A stretch of DNA of 64,000 nt from Ischnura elegans (lineage: Eukaryota > Arthropoda > Insecta > Odonata > Coenagrionidae). This document shows positions 43,891 to 55,062 of the stretch, one piece after another (the stretch's first letter is position 1; every line of letters begins with the position of its first letter). A program made the translations under genes and the position numbers. Where the stretch lies: contig NC_060258.1 of the NCBI RefSeq assembly GCF_921293095.1, positions 9,748,607 through 9,812,606 of the forward strand. The letters run 5' to 3'. A model generated the notes under the pieces. It ran no database searches. It worked only from the letters and a program-made list of their open reading frames with translations, and was not told the DNA's origin.

Positions 43891-44830
43891 TATAACGATT
43901 GCAATAGCATGTTAAGTATTTTAGTAGAGTGTCAGTTAAATTTAATTACAACCTCTGAAAAAATTATCTTATTTGTAGATGCCATACACCCAGGGGACAC
44001 GTTTCAAATCAACCATCCGGTTTGAAAAAATTATTTCTACTCAGAAATCCATCAGATAATTTTATAACGATTGTAATAACATATTAGGTATTTTAGTAGA
44101 GTTTCAGAGTGACTCAATCATAAAATTTGAAAATATTCCATGATTTGTAGATGCCATACACCCAGGGGACATGTGTAAAATCAACCATACGGTGTAAATA
44201 AATTATTTCTCCTCAGATTTCGATTAGATAAGTTTTCAAACAATTGAAAGAACATATTTAGTATTTTAGTATTGAGTTCAGGTGACATTTTATTACAAAA
44301 TTTGAATATATTCAATGATTTGTAGTTGCCACATACCAAGGGAACATATAAAATGAAGCATCCGGTGTAAAAAAAATTCTCCTCGGATTTCGAACATATA
44401 ACTTTTTAAACGATTTGAATAACATATTCAGTATTTAAGTTGAGTTCCAGTGTGATTAAAGTACAACCTTGTTACATATTACCTGATTTGTGGATGGCAT
44501 ATACCCAGGGGAAACATTTAAAATTTACCATCCGGTGTAAAATACGATTTCGATCAGATAACTTTCCAATTAATTGCAATAACGTATTTATGTTATTTAT
44601 TTAATTTATTTACGTTATTTAATAACAAAATTTTGAGAATATCCCATGATTTGTGGTCGCCATACCCCCAGGAAACACTTTTGAAAATCAAAAGTTGTGC
44701 GTACAAATTGTAAATCTAATCTGATTTTGAATATTTACGTTATAAAACGTTCTTAAATATTTATAAATAGCTATTTGTATTTTCTGTGCGACTGATTTAC
44801 AACATTCGAAAATATTTTAGTAAGTGTTGA
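43890..44830. repeat. Satellite array, third higher-order repeat
   Basis: Unit starts near 43978, 44150, 44326, 44495 and 44656. The terminal unit again leads into TTAGGAGGTGTAATTAAGAG and the tRNA-like sequence at 44925. Confidence 0.75.
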
Positions 44831-44924
44831 AGATGTTTATTATTGAAGATATTTATGCATTAGGAGGTGTAATTAAGAGTCTCGTTTTTGAAGAGACCAA
44901 CTTATTTTTCAAACGTTTTCAACG

Positions 44925-44996
44925 GGTGGGCGGTAGGCTAGTGATTAGCGCATTGGAATCCCACGCGGGGGTTCCGGGTTCGATTCCCGGCCGCGG
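44925..44996 (+). repeat. tRNA-like sequence, second copy
   Basis: Same as 38874-38946 with an improved T arm (CCGGGTTCGATTCCCGG, a perfect stem). It is followed by the same spacer and inverted repeat. A pseudo-tRNA or SINE head is more likely than a real tRNA, because no acceptor stem pairs. Confidence 0.6.
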
Positions 44997-45079
44997 AAAA
45001 AAAATGCGAACAATTAGGGCGTTAGGAGGGTTGCGTTAGAGTCAGGTCGATTAGAACGAAGGGCAGGTGGTCGTAGGTG

Positions 45080-45180
45080 CCTCCAGTGTTCAGTGGCCGG
45101 GTGCGAACCCGGGTCCCTGAGTAGACATCCTTTTCCCCTCGGGGACCGGGTTCTTATCCCGGCCACTGAACACTGGAGGA
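45080..45180. repeat. Head-to-head T-arm-like inverted repeat, second copy
   Basis: CCTCCAGTGTTCAGTGGCCGGG pairs with CCCGGCCACTGAACACTGGAGG perfectly for 22 bp. As at 39040, each arm includes a T-loop-like element. Confidence 0.7.
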
Positions 45181-45420
45181 GGGGAGGCTGGAGGAATTTT
45201 GTTGCATTTTTTTTACGCAGACAGAGGGACACAATGCGATATCTTCGAAGCAAAAGAACGTACTCTTCTGATGAGCGATGATGGTGCCACCACACGGCAT
45301 TCGAGAGAGTTACAAAGATCGCACACCGACTCCCGGCAAACAGTATTGCGATTCTTTACGAACCCGATCGGTGCGGCACCAACGTGAGGACGGGAAATCT
45401 TTGGAAGCCGTACCGACAGC

Positions 45421-46098
45421 AAAAAGGTGTCAGTACGGCCACCGACTAGTGGGTTTCATGAACTCCCGGGTACGCATTGTACATTTTATTTTGTTTTATA
45501 TAATGTAAATAATGAGGTTTGCTGCAATTTTATCTTTTTCTCCCCCTTCGAATAGGCCATTATATAATTCACTGTGTCATCATCTATATTGATTACCTTG
45601 ACAGAATTATAAGATATTATTTTATATAAAAATGAGGTTTGCCACCATACAATGACTTTCTTTCATTTATTTCACCACTTTCACTCGCTTTTAATAGGAT
45701 TCATTTCACTCTATCATTATTTATTTGCTTCTTTGACATAAAAAAAGATATTTTTGATTAAAAAGGTGTCAGTACGGCCACCGACTAGTGGGTTTCATGA
45801 ACTCCCGGGTACGCATTGTACATTTTATTTTGTTTTATATAATGTAAATAATGAGGTTTGCTGCAATTTTATCTTTTTCTCCCCCTTCGAATAGGCCATT
45901 ATATAATTCACTGTGTCATCATCTATATTGATTACCTTGACAGAATTATAAGATATTATTTTATATAAAAATGAGGTTTGCCACCATACAATGACTTTCT
46001 TTCATTTATTTCACCACTTTCACTCGCTTTTAATAGGATTCATTTCACTCTATCATCATTTATTTGCTTCTTTGACATAAAAAAAGATATTTTTGATT
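45421..46098. repeat. 339-bp tandem duplication
   Basis: 45421-45759 is repeated almost exactly at 45760-46098 (AAAAAGGTGTCAGTACGGCC start). Only about one base was seen to differ (CATTATT/CATCATT near the end). It is AT-rich with no coding region. It is either a very recent duplication or an assembly artefact. Confidence 0.9.
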
Positions 46099-46528
46099 AA
46101 ATACGAGTTTTTGCGCAATGGTATCACCTTATCTCACTCCAAATAGGCAACTATTATTTCACTCAATAATTATTTTGCGTTTCTCTCGACATAGATACAT
46201 GATTTTTTTATTTAAATATGAAGTTTTCAACAACGGTAATTGTTTCTTTCGTCTTTAATATGCAACGATATTTCAATCCACCTTGACGATAAAAGAAGAT
46301 ATTTGTTAATAAGTATGAGGTTTTCCGCAATATTTTCTCTCACTTGGAAAACGCAACTTAAACATATGTGTCAACCCAATCGTATTTCTCCTCTGATCTC
46401 AATCATTACACGTTATGTTTCTATGTTCCTAGGACATAATGATAATAGGACATCTGTTGAGTGGATTTTTCATAAAAATTCCTTCATTCTGATTAAATGT
46501 TCACCAAGTAAGTCACTTACCTCAGCCA
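46099..46528. other. ZL4 3' flank and AT-rich spacer
   Basis: 46440-46528 matches the ZL6 3' flank, including the reverse-strand splice donor in TAAGTCACTTACCTCAG. The remainder has several copies of a degenerate AATATGAGGTTTKCCGCAA-type motif (near 45495, 45630, 46218, 46310), apparently an older relative of the 339-bp unit. Confidence 0.4.
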
Positions 46529-47600
46529 CTAGCTCCTCATTTTGGGAATCACATGCTGCATGAAGAAGAGCGTGAGTAAAGGCACCTGCTCCAGCAGTTT
46601 CGACATTCCTTCCTTCGAACCGTACTTGACCAACATTCCTGGAACGACCGAAATCAACGATACTTCTCTCGCTAAAGATGATTTCATACTCAAGGCATGA
46701 TATACACAGCCATCCATGGTCACTGAGTCCTTCTTCTGCGATGTTTCAAGCACAATTTTCTCGTACAGTTTCTCATACATTTCATCGTCACAAACGTAAG
46801 GACATCCTCGGTTTTTGAAGATTAAGTACATCACTATCTGTGCCAAGCTTTGAGCCAGGGAAACTTCAGGGTCAAAAGTTTCGCCAACATATTGGCCCCA
46901 TTTATTTACGTCGATTTGCACACGCACACCTCCCAAGTAAACCCAGTATTAAAAATGTCGGCAAACGTTATAAATGCTTTTCCATCTCGTTTTTCACCAT
47001 CAAGGTTGACCAATCGTTTCACTAAGTTGGAGATATTGTGGGACTCACAATCGATAAGTACTTTCACTCCACCATTTCTCTCCAGGAACGTTAACATAAG
47101 AGAGGGAGAGTCAAGGGGGATGTTTTGTATATTCTCTCGTTAAAACCTCTGACTTTCTGAGTTTTCTCTTCGTTATTCATCCGTATTTCTGTGAGACTCA
47201 TCATCACGTCCACACATCTATTCTGGACTCTCTTATTTCTCTCTTCTTCAGTTTCCTGGTCTCCGTCCTGAGTAGCGCCACCTTCAGGTGAACCTGAAGA
47301 TTGAGAACTTGCACTGTGCGCCTCTTCTTGCATCTTTGCCGTCACATAATCCTTCAGAGGAGCGATATCCTGAGATAATCTTGTGACGCTCTCCTCCAGT
47401 TTTCGGAGCAGAATATCCCTTGAAGTGATCTCTCTGTGCAATGCGTTGATATCACCATACAATGAAGCGAAATTGCTGGATCGGTAGTGGTGCAATTCAT
47501 CCGTTGAATCTCTGGCCCCTTCCTCCATATCAGTCACCCCATCTCGTGCTACAGCCTCTTAAACAGGAAGGACTTCCACTGCGTCACCAGCGCCTGCCAT
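46529..47600 (-). pseudogene. ZL4: zincin-like family copy, stop plus two frameshifts
   Basis: The ATG at 47600 is followed after 13 codons by a TAA (VLPV stop EAVARDG). Frames then run 47537-47091, 47097-46906 and 46936-46529, with the same two frameshifts as ZL3, ending at KMRS and TAG. The C-terminal 135 residues differ from ZL3 at only a few positions, while the first about 100 differ at many. The degenerate LAQSLAQIV motif is present. Inverted relative to ZL3. Confidence 0.8.
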
Positions 47601-48085
47601 TTAAACTGCACCTAGAAATAAAAAAAGAAATGCGGAGAGTATGAGGGTTTCCCCGCAAATAATGCACCACTATCGTTTTTCTCATCCGACGACAATTGTA
47701 TCGATGCGAAACGTTATGTATGCATTATCTGAATTTTCATTGGTACACACGCAAAATTAATAGTTTTTTCCGACTGATAGCATTAGCTGTATGACCATTT
47801 AAATATGGAATCTATCAGTTATGTCCGTTGGAAGAGTGTGTCTGCACTGAATTTCTCGTTGCTAGGAAAGAAACTGTGGAGAATATTCAGTGACGTTTGT
47901 GCAAAAGGTTATGGATACATACGCAGCCAACAGGATTGCAGTTATTCCCTGGGTTCAGAGGACGAGAGCGTCAGAAGGCAGTTTGTTCGTGATTCAAGAT
48001 TTGCAGTCGTCAGGGAGACCGTTCACGGCTGTCACACCTGACATGATAACAACAAAGGTGATGTTGCCATTTCTGTGATACCAAA
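47601..48085 (-). other. ZL4 5' flank
   Basis: The reverse-strand acceptor (CTAGAAATAAAAAAAG, AG at the CTAG) directly precedes the ATG; the flank then matches those of the other copies to about 48085. The forward-strand frames here (48078-47805) correspond to the antisense frame of ZL5, with shifts. Confidence 0.5.
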
Positions 48086-48369
48086 TTGCCTTTATTACGG
48101 AGGCTCAACGGAAGCAGACATTCAGATATATTCCGAGATATGATTCGACACCGAGGAGTTAATTCATTTGGTCGCTGCACAAAAGCAAGAAGGCTAAATT
48201 CTATTTTATAATAATATTTTATATTTTCCTTTAAGGGTTTATAATAAATATGTATATTTAACTGTATACGCTATTTTATTTATCTTATAAAAATAATTTT
48301 ATGTTTGTATAATATTCCATAAACCCACCACGAAAATATTTTCTGGCTACGGCTTTGCTTATTCTGCAT

Positions 48370-48680
48370 GTGTTCAGCGGGTCAAATTTGAATATGAATG
48401 TCTAGAACAGGGGTCTCCAAAATAAGGGCCGCGGAGGGCTTTTATCCGGCTCACGCACTAGATATTAGCTGAAGACGTCCCAGATATTTTGTGCTGTGTG
48501 GGCTATTAGGGCCTGGTTACCCGGTACATAAACACGTACAAGTTAACGTACGTTTGCGCGAATGATTTTTGTGGACCGGAACGGAACATGTACGAATGCA
48601 TGAACCAAATTATAACAGGTTCTATTTCCTGTGCATGCATTCGCATAATTTGGGTGGTTAAATGTATCCCGGATCATAAA
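48370..48680 (-). repeat. R3 segments, reverse copy, with hAT fragment
   Basis: Reverse-orientation copy of the CCCAGACAGCACA and GTACGGGTTAATG segments. A piece with CAGGGGTCTCCAAAATAAGG (about 48410-48468), a hAT-type terminus, interrupts it; the other end of that element is not visible. Confidence 0.5.
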
Positions 48681-48789
48681 TAGGAGGATGGGGTGGGCAA
48701 GCCATTTGATTCATGAGATTATTTCCTTGAAAAAATAGGTTTATTTCAGTTACTTATCTTATACTAATACATATCATTTTTCGTTGGCT

Positions 48790-49285
48790 TACAGAATTAA
48801 AAAAAATACTTTCGTTTCAATTCAGCACTGATTTTGCTTAAAGACTTCAGCGATTTTCTTTTTAGGGGGGGGGGGGGGGAAATTTTTCAGCCTGACTGTG
48901 TTCGCCATAATATTACAAACATTTTGAGTTCCCAAATGACCACTTTTTATGGAATTTATTCCCTCCGATTGTCTCGCTTTTTAGGTAATTTGCCGAATTT
49001 TCCGCCACAAAAAAAATATTTTCGTATCAGGACACTGTTTCGAGTGTATTGGTCGAAAAAAAATTCGCAAAAAGACGCGCGTGTCCGGAAAGGGCATAAT
49101 AGTGCATAATTATTGTTTTAGTACAAATTGTGTAGTGAGTTAAAAATGTGTGTTTAATTGAATCGAAAGCGCCAGACAGTACCAGCTGCCCCCCCTAAAA
49201 GGAAAATCGCTGAAGTCTTTAAGCAAAATAAGTACTGAATTGAAACGAAAGTATTCAACAAATTTTCTTTAAGCCCACAAAAATC
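48790..49285. repeat. R1 copies in both orientations
   Basis: 48790-48880 is R1 reversed with a long G run; 49100-49285 is R1 forward. The sequence between them (48880-49090) is unidentified. Confidence 0.5.
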
Positions 49286-51428
49286 ATATACAGTCGGATC
49301 CGGATTTAACGTCTTCGCATTTAACGTTTTTCCGCATTTAGCGTTTATTTTTTTGGGTCCCGATTCATTCCCTATTAGGACAATGTAAAAATTATCCGTA
49401 TTTAGTGTTTCCGCATTTTGCGTTTTTCCGCATTTATGGTCGTAAAAATTTGTCCCGCTCAAGATTTTTTTGCCCGATTTAACGTTTTTTCATGACGGTT
49501 CGTCCAAATCTTCGACTTTCTGCTCATCAACAAGAACAGTCACATGAAAGTTTACCAAGAGTCGATAGAATCTACCGGGGAACGCTTCTTCAACTGCTTT
49601 CTTCCGCGAGCGCAGCGCTGCGACCTTCAACTCGCAAGCTGGGTGATTTGTCGGATCGTAACGTTTCGCTCCCCTTCTGATCCAAACACCAGGCACTTTT
49701 TGTATCAGATCCGATCTAATGGAGCAAAGTCATCCCTTAATAACCTCGAACTACCTTATCCTTCACTTCTTGAACTTGACTTCGATGATACGTGACGACA
49801 GATGACACGAGTTATCCTCCGAGGGCCGCTACAATAATGGTTTTCTCGTAATGTTTTCAATTGATGGCTTATGCCCCTTTCAACTCTACTACCTACGGGC
49901 AGTCGATTATTAGCCCAATATTTTTTCAGTCGGCTACTTTCTCTTTTCAAAAGAGGAGGCCCAATATCAATTGCGCAGTTTACTAGAAGATTCTTTCTAT
50001 AATCCATTCCAAGGTCAGTTTCCACGGAGGAACAGCGAAAGAACAAAGGAAGTGTTTCCTCTGCCATGACCGTGAGTGAGAGCATTCTTTCCCTACGGAA
50101 CAACATTATTTTACATCGTAATTTAGTTATCCCGGAGCCAATTTATCGGCATGCGGCTGGTTAATATCGCTGTCGATTCAAAAATATTTAACTGGTGCTA
50201 ATTAATGTCAAAAGAGGATGGCAATCGAAGTTTTGACGAACTATCACAGTCCATGACTCTAAATAAATCGCTCATGCTGGAAAAAAATCACCGCATACTC
50301 ACGGTAGAATAGATGAGCGCGGAAAAATACGAAAATCCGGCAGGTATCCCTTGGTGGTTGACTTCGACATCATAACCCTGACGAAATTGCCAAACCCCAG
50401 AGGCACTGACAATTTTTCGAATGACATCCAGTTCTGTTGAAGATTAAACCTTTTAACTTAACAGAGTTTAGCTAATCGTTACTCAAAGTCCAACCAAATT
50501 TTATTAAAAGCTGCCGAGAAACAACTCCGGGAGTCGGAGTCGAGGTGATCAGCGCGCCGCGTAAGCAACTTCTCCCGGCTCCATTCGACCTGCATGAGGC
50601 CGCGGATATATGACAACGAATCTGGTGTTATCATCGAGTTGAATCACCATCGACTTGTATGCATACTAGAAATAAGATTCTACTTATTTGGATGACCTCG
50701 AAATCCAAAATGTGCGCATAGGAGGCTTTTTAAAGGGTCATAAATCCCTTATTTCGCCGAGGCAACAGAAAACGTTTAGTTGGCAAAATTCCAGAAAACC
50801 TCCCTTTTACTAGATATTCGGTAGTTGAGAATTCGGGATTAGCAATCTTCTGTTGTCCCTTTATTTCACTCATTTCTCATGATTTTTCGAGTACCTACTT
50901 ACATCTTTTCTTATTATATTAGAAATGCTACCCAAGTAACATTTTTGGTTGGCCCTCTGTTGGCAGATGGTGGGACACAGCGGTTGGCCCATGGTATGAT
51001 TTGGCCACCTCGCCAACCGTATCCCAACCAACGATTCCCCAACGATGGGCCAACAGAGCATTACAGTCGGGCCTTCGTATTCCCAACCCAAGGCCAACAA
51101 ATCTCCAACGATATACCGTTGGCCCTTTTACATTCTGCCATCCGTTTCCCAACAAAAGCTATATTTTACTGGCATTTCTCATTTTTATAGAATGAAAGTT
51201 AAATTAATTTACTTTCTCACTTGATACGATACCGGTAGATAGAATCTTTACCTTTAACTCCCTATAAATCAAAATTAAATTAAATACATAAACAATCAAT
51301 GCTATTGGACAAAGTAAGGTTACAGTGGATAAAAGTGGATAACAAAAAATCAATATCATTTCAGAAGGTCCCCAACTTTTATTTTCACAAATTAGGACAA
51401 TTTTTATTAGGACAAAATTAGGAAAATT

Positions 51429-51716
51429 TCAACAGCACCTTTCCATATTACAATATGGCACACACAAAAACTGTCCATTTTCTTTGTAGGGCAACAAAAC
51501 ACACTTAGATAAAATCTGGGTGGACTGTAATTTGCATCCAGGTACTAATTGTTTTACTACAAATATACCAATGGTACCACTTCTAAGAGGTAATTCAAAG
51601 AAATCCTCCTTGTCACACTGCAAGATGTACACCCCTGAGTTATTTGATTCAATTGCCTTCACAATTCCTATTCTCTGGTCTTCGATAACGAAATTTTTAA
51701 GTTTAGTCCATTTTAC
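51429..51716 (-). CDS. Unidentified coding fragment inside the nested element
   Basis: The reverse frame reads FVIEDQRIGIVKAIES, VYILQCDKEDFFELPLRSG and LLPYKENGQFLCVPYCN. Composition and regular hydrophobic spacing look protein-like, and the frame is open for about 95 codons without an ATG at its start. It is probably an exon or remnant of the element's own gene. Its 5' side is cut by a hAT-like MITE (51690-51950). No family was recognised. Confidence 0.4.
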   Translation of the reverse strand, partial: VKWTKLKNFVIEDQRIGIVKAIESNNSGVYILQCDKEDFFELPLRSGTIGIFVVKQLVPGCKLQSTQILSKCVLLPYKENGQFLCVPYCNMERCC

Positions 51717-51950
51717 TTAATTGGATCAGTTATAAATTAATTAATCCTAACACAATGCTATATTACTTATAGCATAGTGTTAGGATTAATCAAATATCCC
51801 CCAGAAAGCCGTAAAACTCGCCATTTTGAACCATTATTCTTAAAACTTTCCTGGAGGACAACCCCGCAACTCCTGCTTTCCCTGGCGGGTATGCAATACT
51901 CCCACACTCCTAAGTATTACTTGCGCCTAAACCCCCCCCCATTGGAAAAT
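51690..51950. mobile_element. hAT-like MITE, partial (same family as 8470, 13097)
   Basis: Shares ATTTTTAAGTTTAGTCCATTT, AAGCCGTAAAACTCGCCATT and the C-run end with the other two copies. An internal palindrome (AATCCTAACACAATGCTATA/TATAGCATAGTGTTAGGATT) is unique to this copy. Confidence 0.55.
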
Positions 51951-52085
51951 TCTTATAAGAAAATTTCTTATCAGAAATTGACATATTTCTTATAAGAAAT
52001 TTTCTTATAAGAAATATGTCCAATAATGTTCTCATAAGAAAATTTCTTATAAAATTTTTCTATAAGAAAATTTCTTACAACTATC
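51950..52085. repeat. Cluster of TTCTTATAAGAAA palindromes
   Basis: TTCTTATAAGAAA or close variants occur about eight times within 135 bp, separated by zero to a few bases. Each is self-complementary and the cluster could fold into alternative hairpins. Confidence 0.7.
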
Positions 52086-53270
52086 AGTTACAAAATGTTA
52101 TTAATAAGAAATTTTCTGATGGAAATATTTATTATAAATATCATATCAACATGCTTAAAACACTTGCGCAAACTTCTATAAAAAGCTACATAAGATTTAC
52201 ATCCCTACTGAGAGTACAAAGTTAGCATTATACCTAATTCAATCCAAATGTAGACGCCTATATCTGGTATACAGCAAACCTAATGATTTCCCATGAACCA
52301 AATGTAGATGTCTATCATTGGTGTACATCAAAAAGGACACTCAAGCTCTGCAAAGTTCACCTGACTGGCCAGACAAGGCGATATACCATAGAGGTCTTTC
52401 AGGGCATGGGTTCTGTATAGGGTTAACATCCTCACATGCTAAAAGAAACTAAAATCAATGAAACCAAGGATAGCCTAGAATGATGGACTGATAATTGAAT
52501 ACGACTTTGGCAATCACTACGCAATGAAAGATACAGGAATCGCAATATGGAATATGATTTAACCTGGAAAATTAAAGAAGCAAATGAAATAAAATTCAAG
52601 TTCGACTGGGGATAGGTACTTCAAGAAATTATATGGGAAGGAAAAGTAAAATTTGATAAATCAAATACATATGAGCGATATTTATTTAAGATACCATAGA
52701 GATGAGACCTCTACATGCAGATTTGGATAGATAATGAAAGAAATAAACAAAGCAAAATGGAATTTGATGCCATTTTGGAGAAAAGGATATGTAGAATATG
52801 GCTAACAATAAGTGCAAGATTTAGGGATATTAATAGGAATCACAGAAACACTGATTGAGTATAATAGTTGATGTATTTTCCGTAAAATAATAACTGTGCA
52901 GATGTTATTTAGGTTTACTCATATAAATTCAATCTCATTCTCTTCAGAGAGGTCTAAATCACTCACTTTGTCCATTGAAACACTGTTTTCATTAAAACTT
53001 CCACTGATACTAGATATGCCACAATCTGAAAAAATATACATATCGATCTATCTAAATGAATGATGAAAAGTTTAAAATTCCACGAAACTATCTGTTTAAG
53101 GTAACATGATTTTAGGAATGCCAGTTTTGTAAGACTTACCAAATGAGGTCAATGACTTATTTTTGTTAGAAGCACTCGACTTATTTTATTTAACTGCTAT
53201 CACAAAGACATAGTGAATGATTAACATATAAAAGCAATCCCTAACAACCAAACAAGTTTTGGTTTGTTAG
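52086..53270. other. Interior of nested element, no recognised gene
   Basis: Contains two similar 40-bp stretches (CAAATGTAGACGCCTATATC and CAAATGTAGATGTCTATCAT) and fragments of open frames without a recognised domain. Confidence 0.3.
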
Positions 53271-53994
53271 GTTGCTAGGGAACCATGTGAACCGCGTATC
53301 CTGCAACGTATGCAATCGTACTATAATGGTATGATGTCCCAACGGTGGCCCAATGATAATCCATTTCGTAGGGCCATCGTTGGGGATTTCCGTTGGGCCA
53401 ACAGCATAAACCGTTTCGTTGGGCCGACGAACAATATCTGCGTTGGGCCAACAGCGGAATTTGGTAGGCATATCCACCCACAATGAGCCAACCGTGACTA
53501 CGGTTCCCCAACCGAGGCCCAACGGTCAATGTTACTTGGGTATAGTCACCTACATGTCACTTTTACAGAAAAAATTCTAAATTTCATCGAGACCACTGAA
53601 ATATGTATAAAAATGGAATCACTAATGTCCATAATAATAATAATCCGTGTGGGAATGCTTTTAAGTTGATTTTTATTAGAATTTTCTTAAAATATTTCAT
53701 TAAAACAATTGTCTTCCTCTCATTACTTATTTTTACTACCCATTTTTTTAGCTGATTCCTGAAAAGTATTATCCAACCTTCATAGGGCAGAGAACATTTC
53801 ATTAAAGAATGTTTTGCTGCATTCAGCAGCTTTTAGTTAATTAAAATAATTTCTTTTATTCATAAAAAGCCATTCCAATCATTACATACCCTAAAACCTG
53901 AAAAAATGGCAGGTCCTCATTTAGTGTTTTTCCGCATTTAGTGTTTTAAATTTTGTCCCCCCTGAAAAACCTTAAATCAGGATTCTACTGTATA

Positions 53995-54590
53995 TTTGTA
54001 AGATATGTAACTAAGTAAAACTATTTTTTCAAGGAAATAATCTCACAAATCACATGGCTTGTCCCCCCCTAGTTATGATCCTGGGTATGCCCTTGCCTAA
54101 TTACATGATTCATTAAAACACGTACGGGTTAATGTCAAGATGAAAGACCGTGAGCATGATCGCCAAAATGCACCATGTAACCGCCCAACTTGTGCGAATG
54201 CATGCACAGGAAATATTTCCTGTTCTAATTTGGTTCATCCATTCGTACATGTTCCGTTCCGGTCCACCAAAATCATTCACACATACGTACATTAACTTGT
54301 ACGTGTTAATGTACCATGTAACAAGGCCTTAATATCCCAGACAGCACAAAATATCTGGAATGTCTTTAGCTAATATCTATTAAATATCTCGCAATAACCT
54401 CTATTGAAATTTTGTAAATATCTGAATGTCTGCTTTTCTGCTATCTACATGATATCTTTATAGACATTCATTCACATTGGACCCACTGGGCAAATGCAGG
54501 ATAAGTGACTTGAATATAATATGTTCCGGTATAGCTAGAGTTTAGTATTCAACTGAATTGTTCTGAATTAATGGCTCTGCTTCTTTGGCA
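53995..54590. repeat. R1/R3 repeats upstream of ZL5
   Basis: The right part of the GGGGTACCC-ended MITE resumes after the Tigger-like insertion (GATCCTGGGTATGCCC), then the R3 segments follow, colinear with 4600-5060 and 26740-27225. Confidence 0.6.
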
Positions 54591-54863
54591 TCACTGACAT
54601 GGCAATGGCAACTTCACCTTGCTGCCATCAGGTTTGACAATATGAATGTTCTCCCTGACTGATGTTAATCTTGAAGCACCAACAAACTGCCTTCTGACGC
54701 TCTCGTCCTCTGAACCCTGGGAACAAATGCAATCTTGTTGGCCGTAGATGCTCCATAATTTTTGCACAAACGTATATTGAATATTCGCCACAATTTCTTT
54801 CCCAGCGTTGAGTAATACAGTGAAGGCACACTGCTTGTAATGTATCTCCCTGACTGATGCCAT
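54591..54863 (-). CDS. Antisense 90-codon frame, divergent from ZL5
   Basis: An ATG-started reverse frame with MASVREIHYKQCAFTVLL, SEDESVRRQF and VKPDGSKVKLPLPCQ. The corresponding frames upstream of ZL2, ZL3, ZL4 and ZL6 are broken by single-base indels or an 80-bp insertion, so if it was ever coding this is the best-preserved copy. It lies 200 bp upstream of the ZL5 ATG on the opposite strand, overlapping the putative ZL intron. No domain was recognised. Confidence 0.3.
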   Translation of the reverse strand: MASVREIHYKQCAFTVLLNAGKEIVANIQYTFVQKLWSIYGQQDCICSQGSEDESVRRQFVGASRLTSVRENIHIVKPDGSKVKLPLPCQ

Positions 54864-55062
54864 ATTTAAATGGTCATACAGATAAGCTATCAGTCGGAAA
54901 AACTAGTAAGTTTGCTTGCAGATCCATGGAACTTCAGATAATGCATACATAACATTTCACAATGATACCATATTTTTCGGATGAGAAAATGATAGTGGTG
55001 CATTATTTGCTGGGCAACCCTCATACTCAAAGAATTTCTTTTTATTTCTAGGTGCAGTTTAA

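Larger units (their letters stand above)
50931..53540. mobile_element. Nested 2.6-kb element with TTGGGCC subterminal arrays
   Basis: Inverted ends CCCAAGTAACATT and AATGTTACTTGGG, flanked by TA (50929-50930 and 53541-53542). For about 220 bp inside each end, GTTGGCCC/TTGGGCCAAC motifs repeat at irregular spacing, in mostly inverted arrangement between the two ends. Such arrays are typical transposase-binding regions. The superfamily was not identified. Confidence 0.7.
49291..53990. mobile_element. pogo/Tigger-like DNA transposon, 4.7 kb, TA target
   Basis: Begins CAGTCGGATCCGGATTTAAC and ends CTTAAATCAGGATTCTACTG, inverted, flanked by TA on both sides. The homologous site near 26683 (ATCATATATTTGTAAG) lacks it. 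Subterminal TTTAACG/TTTCCGCATTTAGCGTTT motifs recur at both ends, as in Tigger-like elements. No DDE transposase was recognised. A 116-codon reverse frame (50106-49756) is of unknown meaning, and much of the interior is other nested elements. Confidence 0.65.

Noticed and set aside
42819-44830. CRISPR-like array
   Set aside because: Regular spacing of a repeated motif is present, but whole 170-bp units are homologous (no unique spacers) and the context is eukaryotic; this is a satellite.
45093-45422. Several overlapping frames near the tRNA-like repeat
   Set aside because: GC-rich inverted repeats give frames on both strands; no protein family pattern.
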